Source of the DNA: Azoarcus olearius
GTDB lineage: Bacteria > Pseudomonadota > Gammaproteobacteria > Burkholderiales > Rhodocyclaceae
DNA length: 64,000 nucleotides
NCBI RefSeq assembly: GCF_001682385.1
Contig: NZ_CP016210.1
Span: 3,162,001 to 3,226,000, forward strand
Direction: 5' to 3'
Shown here: positions 60,003-64,000 of the stretch, piece after piece
Numbering within the stretch: the stretch's first letter is position 1
Layout of the letters: every line of letters starts with the position of its first letter
Translations under genes and position numbers: made by a program
Notes under the pieces: generated by a model
The model's input: only the letters and a program-made list of their open reading frames with translations
What the model was told of the DNA's origin: nothing
Databases searched by the model: none

Positions 60003-60848
60003 ATGACGACACCTTCTCTCCACGGCGCCGGTCTCGGCTTTCGCCGGGAACTGATGCAGGAACTCGAACGCGAGGTTCCGGCACCGATTTCCTTCTTCGA
60101 GATCGCCCCGGAGAACTGGGCGAGCAGCGGCGGCCGGCACGCCCGCCAGCTGCGCGCCTGGACCGAGCGCCATCCCTTCGTCTGCCACGGGCTGTCGCTG
60201 TCGCTGGGGGGCACCATGCCGCTCGATACCGACCTGCTGCGCGAGATCCGCCGCTTCATGGAGACGCACGGAATCCGACTCTATACCGAGCACCTGGCGT
60301 GGACCGGCGACGACGGCCACCTCTACGACCTGCTGCCGCTCCCCTGCACCGGGGAGGCGGTGCGGTGGACCGCCGGCCGCATCCGCCAGGCGCAGGACGT
60401 ACTCGGCATGCGCATCGGCATCGAGAACGCCTCCTGCTATCTGGCGCCCCCCGGCGCCGAGATGGACGAGGCCGACTTCATCCGCGCGGTGGTGGAAGAA
60501 GCGGACTGCCTGCTCCATCTGGACGTGAACAACGTCCACGTGAACGCCTGCAATCTCGGCTTCGACGCGCACGACTTCCTGCGCCGCCTGCCGCTGGAGC
60601 GCGTCTGCTACATCCATGTGGCCGGTCATCACATCGAGCCCGACGGCCTGGTGATCGACACCCACGGCGCCGCGGTGATCGACCCCGTGTGGGGCTTGCT
60701 GGAGGCCGCGTACCGGCACACCGGCCCGCTTCCGACCTGCCTGGAGCGCGACTTCAACTTTCCGCCGCTCTCCGATCTGGCGGCTGAGGTCGGCCGAATT
60801 GCGGCGCTTCAGGCCCGATCGCGCCAGCACGCAGCGGTGCCGGCATGA
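60003..60848 (+). CDS. hvfB: MNIO / DUF692 family peptide-modifying enzyme
   Basis: A 281-residue multinuclear non-heme iron oxidative enzyme (DUF692, TIM-barrel). Candidate iron ligands are in FFEIAPENW, VCHGLSLSLGG, LYTEHLAWTG, GIENASCYLAP, HLDVNNVHVNA and YIHVAGHHIE, with a C-terminal LERDFNFP. It should modify the cysteines of the upstream peptide with help from the DUF2063 protein. The ATG at 60003 follows AAGGGGG. Its stop overlaps the next start (ATGA). Confidence 0.9.
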   Translation: MTTPSLHGAGLGFRRELMQELEREVPAPISFFEIAPENWASSGGRHARQLRAWTERHPFVCHGLSLSLGGTMPLDTDLLREIRRFMETHGIRLYTEHLAWTGDDGHLYDLLPLPCTGEAVRWTAGRIRQAQDVLGMRIGIENASCYLAPPGAEMDEADFIRAVVEEADCLLHLDVNNVHVNACNLGFDAHDFLRRLPLERVCYIHVAGHHIEPDGLVIDTHGAAVIDPVWGLLEAAYRHTGPLPTCLERDFNFPPLSDLAAEVGRIAALQARSRQHAAVPA

Positions 60849-61591
60849 ACGCCCCCGCTGCCCTGCGCCAGTTCCAGCACGACTTCGGCCGCCGCCTGCG
60901 CGACCCCGGCCACGCGCCCTTGCCCGCCGGCTTGGACCGGCGGCGCACCGCGGCGTACGAAACGCTGCTGTTCGACAAGCTCTGCGGCGTCATCGACCGC
61001 TGTTTTCCGGTGGCCCGCGCCACCCTGGGTGAAGCCCGCTGGCGCCGGCTGTGCCGTGCCTTCGTGCGCGACTGGCGCTGCAGCACGCCGTGGTTCCGGG
61101 CGATTCCGCGCGAGTTCGTCGATTTTCTCGACAGCGGCTGCCACCTGCCGCTGCCGGCCTGGCTGCCCGATCTTGCGCGCTACGAGTGGGCCGAACTGGC
61201 GGTCGAGCTGATGGCGGTCTCGATACCCGGGCACGCCCCGGACGGCGATCTTTATGCCGGCCGGCCGCTGGCCAACCCAGCATGCATGCTCGTCGCATCG
61301 CCGTGGCCGGTTCAGCGCATTGGCCCTGCTTACCGGCCGCGGCGGCCTCAGCCTGCGCATCTGGCGATCTTTCGCGACCTCGACGACGCCGTGCGCTTCG
61401 CCGAGCTGCGTCCCGCCACCGCCCGCCTGCTTGCACTGCTGCAGCAGCAGGCCGCGCCAAGCGGCGAGGCGGCGCTGGTCGCCCTGGCCGCCGAACTCGG
61501 CTACGCGGCCAACGCCGCCTACCTCGCCCACGGCCGCGCCAGCCTGGACGAACTGCGCAGCCTCGGCCTCATCCTTGGAGTACGGACATGA
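60845..61591 (+). CDS. hvfC: DUF2063 / HvfC-type partner of the MNIO enzyme
   Basis: A 248-residue protein of the DUF2063 type, called HvfC/BufC in related clusters. The N-terminal helical domain includes LRQFQHDFGRRLRD and AYETLLFDKLCGVIDRCFPVAR. The C-terminal part (LARYEWAELAVELM, then LRPATARLLALLQQQ) resembles a winged-helix-like peptide-binding fold. It presumably presents the precursor peptide to the MNIO enzyme. ATGA overlaps on both sides couple it to hvfB and the DoxX gene. Confidence 0.88.
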   Translation: MNAPAALRQFQHDFGRRLRDPGHAPLPAGLDRRRTAAYETLLFDKLCGVIDRCFPVARATLGEARWRRLCRAFVRDWRCSTPWFRAIPREFVDFLDSGCHLPLPAWLPDLARYEWAELAVELMAVSIPGHAPDGDLYAGRPLANPACMLVASPWPVQRIGPAYRPRRPQPAHLAIFRDLDDAVRFAELRPATARLLALLQQQAAPSGEAALVALAAELGYAANAAYLAHGRASLDELRSLGLILGVRT

Positions 61592-62160
61592 CATCCCTGA
61601 TGCGCCCCGCCAACCCGCTCGCCCCTGCCGCGCGGGCACTGCACATCCTCGACACCGCCGGGCTGTGGATCGGCTTCCTCAGCCTGCGGCTGCTGCTGGG
61701 CTGGGACTACTTCGAATCCGGGCTGGAGAAACTGCATGGCAGCAACTGGTTTGGCGACATCCGCGAGGCCTTCCCGTTTCCGTTCGATTCGATCCCGGTC
61801 GAGCTGAGCTGGCAGCTTGCCACCGGGTTCGAGCTTACCGGCGGCATTGCACTGGTGCTCGGCCTGGCGACACGCTTCTTCAGCGTCTCGCTGATCGTGC
61901 TCACCGTGGTCGCCACCGCCGCGGTGCATTGGCCGGCCGAATGGTCGAGCTTCACCGAGTTGATGCAGGGCTACGTCTTCACGGACCGCGGTCATGGCAA
62001 CTTCAAGCTGCCGGTGCTCTTCATCGGCATGCTGCTGCCGCTGGTACTGCTCGGCCCGGGCCGGCTGAGCGTGGATGCGGCGATACGCCGCCGTTTCAGC
62101 CACTTGCCGCAGGCTGCCGGCCCTAGAATGACATCCACTTCGTCCCTAGAGCCGTCATGA
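61588..62160 (+). CDS. DoxX-family membrane protein (HvfD/BufD position)
   Basis: A 190-residue protein with about four membrane helices (WIGFLSLRLLLGWDYFESG, WQLATGFELTGGIALVLGLATRFF, VSLIVLTVVATAAVH, VLFIGMLLPLVLLG). The pattern LRLLLGWDYFESGLEKL is typical of DoxX proteins. In related clusters such a protein accompanies the modified peptide and may handle redox or metal transfer at the membrane; the exact role is unknown. It overlaps hvfC and the sigma factor gene by four bases each. Confidence 0.82.
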   Translation: MTSLMRPANPLAPAARALHILDTAGLWIGFLSLRLLLGWDYFESGLEKLHGSNWFGDIREAFPFPFDSIPVELSWQLATGFELTGGIALVLGLATRFFSVSLIVLTVVATAAVHWPAEWSSFTELMQGYVFTDRGHGNFKLPVLFIGMLLPLVLLGPGRLSVDAAIRRRFSHLPQAAGPRMTSTSSLEPS

Positions 62161-62747
62161 ACCAGCCGGTGCCCGACCTGTTGCTGGGCGAATTCCGCCC
62201 GCAGATGCTGAAGTTCGCCCGCCTGCAGCTGCAGGACGGCGCCGCGGCAGAAGACGTGGTGCATGACGCCATCAGCGCCGCGCTTGAAGGGGTCAGCCGC
62301 TTTTCCGGCCGCGCCGCGCTCAAGACCTGGATCTTCGCGATTCTTCGCCACAAGATCGTGGACGCCCTGCGCGAGCGCGGCCGCACCGTGCAGATTTCCA
62401 GCCTGGAAAAGGACGAGGCCGACATGGACGAAGCCTTCGATGCGCTGTTTGCTGCCAACGCCCACTGGCATCCCGCCAGCCGCCCGCGCGACTGGGGCGA
62501 CCCGGAAGAAACGCTGGCCCAGCGCCAGTTCTGGCAGGTGTTCGAAACCTGCCTGGAGCTGCTGCCGGCGAATACCGCCAGGGTGTTCATGATGCGGGAG
62601 TTCCTCGGTTTCGAAACCCCGGAGATCTGCCGCAACCTCGACATCTCCACCAGCAACTGCCATGTCATCCTGCACCGCGCCCGCGCCGGCCTGAGACAGT
62701 GCCTGGAACGCGGCTGGTTCAACCCGGAGGTCCGCAGCGCATGCTGA
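62157..62747 (+). CDS. ECF (sigma-70 family) RNA polymerase sigma factor
   Basis: A 196-residue extracytoplasmic-function sigma factor. Region 2 is in FARLQLQDGAAAEDVVHDAISAALEGVSRF and ALKTWIFAILRHKIVDALRER. Region 4 is in PANTARVFMMREFLGFETPEICRNLDISTSNCHVILHRARAGLRQCLER. A linker with a WHPASRPRDWGDPEE stretch is longer than usual. It is embedded at the end of the peptide operon with overlaps on both sides, so it likely directs transcription of that operon when released. Confidence 0.93.
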   Translation: MNQPVPDLLLGEFRPQMLKFARLQLQDGAAAEDVVHDAISAALEGVSRFSGRAALKTWIFAILRHKIVDALRERGRTVQISSLEKDEADMDEAFDALFAANAHWHPASRPRDWGDPEETLAQRQFWQVFETCLELLPANTARVFMMREFLGFETPEICRNLDISTSNCHVILHRARAGLRQCLERGWFNPEVRSAC

Positions 62748-62929
62748 CGTGCAAGGAAGCCACCCACCTCATCTCCGACGCGCTCGATCGCCCGCTGTCG
62801 TGGCGCGAGCGCCTGAAACTGCGCGCCCACCTCGCACTGTGCAGCGGTTGCCGGGCCTTCCGGCGCCAGCTCGACTTCCTGCGCAGTGCCAGCCAGCGCT
62901 TCCGCAACGGCGCCAAGGAAGACGACTAG
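62741..62929 (+). CDS. zf-HC2 anti-sigma factor, short
   Basis: A 62-residue protein with the zinc-binding anti-sigma motif HLALCSGC (HxxxCxxC) following LKLRAHLAL, and an upstream Cys in MLTCKEATHLI. It has no membrane segment, unlike many RsiW-type factors, so it would act in the cytosol, probably responding to zinc, redox or thiol status. ATG 62741 overlaps the sigma stop by seven bases, which is strong evidence that they act as a pair. Confidence 0.88.
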   Translation: MLTCKEATHLISDALDRPLSWRERLKLRAHLALCSGCRAFRRQLDFLRSASQRFRNGAKEDD

Positions 62930-62959
62930 GGCCACAGCACGGGCTGCCGTCGCCTGCGT

Positions 62960-63027
62960 CGCCGTGTTGTTCCGCGTGCACACGTTGTGCACCCGGAACG
63001 CAACGGCGATTGCGCCGTACAATCGCC
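62960..63027. repeat. long dyad and overlapping second hairpin after the anti-sigma gene
   Basis: An imperfect 49-base inverted repeat spans 62960-63008, centred at 62984: TTCCG-c-GTGCACA, CGT, TGTGCAC-c-CGGAA, with CGCCG and CGGCG at the outer ends. A second hairpin, GGCGATTG / CAATCGCC (63005-63012 with 63020-63027), shares its 5' arm with the 3' end of the first, so the two cannot form together fully. No T-run follows. Possible roles are an operator, an RNA switch or an mRNA-end structure. Confidence 0.55.
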
Positions 63028-63079
63028 ACCAAGCACACATGCGATACGGATTACGATCGACCCCGCCGAGGAGCCCGCC

Positions 63080-63763
63080 ATGCCGAACAGGATCCTGCCC
63101 GCCATCGAGATCGAGACCGGTGCGCAACCCACGCACTCGGTGATCTGGCTGCACGGACTCGGCGCGGACGGCCACGACTTCGAGCCCATCGTGGGCGAAC
63201 TCGACACCGCGCGGCTCCCGCCCACCCGCCTCCTGTTCCCGCATGCCCCCATCCGCACCGTCACCATCAATGGCGGCTACGCGATGCGGGCTTGGTACGA
63301 CATCATCTCTTCCGACTTCTCGCAGCGGCGGGAAGACCCGCGCGGCGTGCGCGAATCGGCACAGCAGCTCGAAAACCTGATCGCGCGCGAGAACGAGCGC
63401 GGCGTCAGCGATGCGAACATCGTGCTGGCGGGTTTTTCGCAGGGCGGCGCGGTGGCGCTGCACACCGGGCTGCGCCACCGCCGCCGGCTGGCAGGCATCC
63501 TGGCGCTCTCCACCTATCTGCCGCTGGCCGAAACGCTGGCGGCCGAAGCCGACCCGGTCAACCGCGACCTGCCGATCTTCATGGCCCACGGCGAGGCCGA
63601 CACCGTGATCCCGCACGCCTTCGCGCGCCGCTCGGCGGAGTTGTTGCAGGCAAGCGGCTATCCGCTGGAATGGCACAACTACCCGGTGGACCACACGGTG
63701 TCGGCCGACGAGATCCGCGACCTCGACGCCTGGCTGCGGCGGGTGCTGGCCCCGGCGGGCTGA
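63080..63763 (+). CDS. carboxylesterase / phospholipase-type alpha/beta hydrolase
   Basis: A 227-residue cytosolic esterase of the Pseudomonas EstB/APT1-like group. It has VIWLHGLGADGHDF (oxyanion region), the nucleophile Ser in LAGFSQGGAVALH, the Asp in HGEADTVIP, and the His in NYPVDHTVSADE. The ATG at 63080 follows GAGGAG. The natural ester is unknown. A large dyad lies in the 150 bases upstream. Confidence 0.9.
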   Translation: MPNRILPAIEIETGAQPTHSVIWLHGLGADGHDFEPIVGELDTARLPPTRLLFPHAPIRTVTINGGYAMRAWYDIISSDFSQRREDPRGVRESAQQLENLIARENERGVSDANIVLAGFSQGGAVALHTGLRHRRRLAGILALSTYLPLAETLAAEADPVNRDLPIFMAHGEADTVIPHAFARRSAELLQASGYPLEWHNYPVDHTVSADEIRDLDAWLRRVLAPAG

Positions 63764-63768
63764 GGCCG

Positions 63769-64000
63769 CTACAGGATGCGGCGGAACCACACCATCGACA
63801 GCCCCGCCGCCAGCACCATCAGCGCCGCCCCGGCGGCGGCGAACAGCGCGCTGACCTCGGTCTTGCGCTCCTGCAGCGTCAACCGGGTGCCGAGCTTGCG
63901 GTAGATGGTGCGCAGCGCTTCGGCGCTCTGGGCGTGGAAATACTCGCCGCGCGTTTCGTCGGCGATGCTCTTCAGCGCCGCTTCATCCAGCCGCACCCGC
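63769..64000 (-). CDS. VWA-domain protein (BatA/B-like), C-terminal fragment
   Basis: The gene enters from the right edge on the reverse strand and the N-terminal part is outside the window. The visible C-terminal about 77 residues read DEAALKSIADETRGEYFHAQSAEALRTIYRKLGTRL, the tail of a von Willebrand factor A domain, followed by a membrane helix (ALFAAAGAALMVLAAGLSMVWF). BatA/BatB proteins of aerotolerance clusters and MoxR-linked VWA proteins look like this. The start at the edge is not a true start codon. Confidence 0.72.
   Translation of the reverse strand, partial: RVRLDEAALKSIADETRGEYFHAQSAEALRTIYRKLGTRLTLQERKTEVSALFAAAGAALMVLAAGLSMVWFRRIL

Noticed and set aside
63018-63023. TACAAT as a -10 element for the esterase
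   Set aside because: No acceptable -35 at 16-18 bases, and the sequence is part of a hairpin arm.

Overview
The window is about 64 kb of very GC-rich chromosome, densely packed with genes in both directions. Gene content suggests a betaproteobacterium of the Rhodocyclales, Azoarcus/Thauera/Aromatoleum type: a TRAP transporter, a FixABCX-type electron-transfer operon, cytochrome c4, a glyA-nrdR-ribD run, bioB-bioC, a phosphoribulokinase-led sugar-phosphate operon, and a PQQ/heme alcohol dehydrogenase beside a sigma-54 activator. The genus is an inference from gene families; no rRNA is present to settle it. No tRNA, rRNA, CRISPR array, insertion sequence or phage gene was found. No gap between genes exceeds about 300 bases.

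Layout. 1-605: end of a TRAP transporter operon. 730-3612: a histidine phosphatase and a KdpD/KdpE-like two-component pair. 3784-7530: ferredoxin, EtfBA/FixAB, FixC, FixX. 7680-10559: glyA, nrdR, ribD. 10573-15445, reverse strand: a MoeB/ThiF-like enzyme, a small unknown protein, a C-terminal processing protease, an EnvC-like protein and gpmA. 15591-18603: ArsR regulator, rhodanese, glutaredoxin, secB, an SH3 protein, gpsA. 18617-24896: trmL, comF, bioBC, a HAD nucleotidase, a GNAT, hemB and engB, with a probable small RNA between hemB and engB. 25021-35300: cytochrome c4, a DUF455 protein, moeA, rpiA, phoU, yggX, a PAS/GGDEF protein, argA, a two-domain PPK2 and rsmE. 35349-46243: an inositol-monophosphatase-like enzyme, then prkB, tkt, gap, pgk, pyk and fba, enough for pentose-phosphate/Calvin-type regeneration and lower glycolysis, but without RuBisCO here.

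46309-51522 is a divergent module: a quinohemoprotein dehydrogenase and an outer-membrane protein face an AcoR-type sigma-54 activator. The gap between them holds a good -24/-12 promoter and a repeated candidate activator site. 52744-57886 carries a GGDEF protein with a periplasmic heme-c motif, an MFS transporter and a periplasmic glycerophosphodiesterase. 58005-59438 is an aldehyde dehydrogenase.

The most interesting part is 59645-62929: six same-strand genes for a cysteine-containing RiPP-like secreted peptide (HvfA/bufferin type), its MNIO (DUF692) modifying enzyme, a DUF2063 partner, a DoxX-like membrane protein, an ECF sigma factor and a zf-HC2 anti-sigma. Every junction after the peptide gene overlaps by 4 or 7 bases. 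A GC-rich hairpin lies between the peptide gene and the enzyme gene. The system probably makes a post-translationally modified metal-binding peptide in response to metal or envelope stress. Peptide families of this type are known, but this core sequence, the RNA hairpins and the built-in sigma/anti-sigma pair merit attention.
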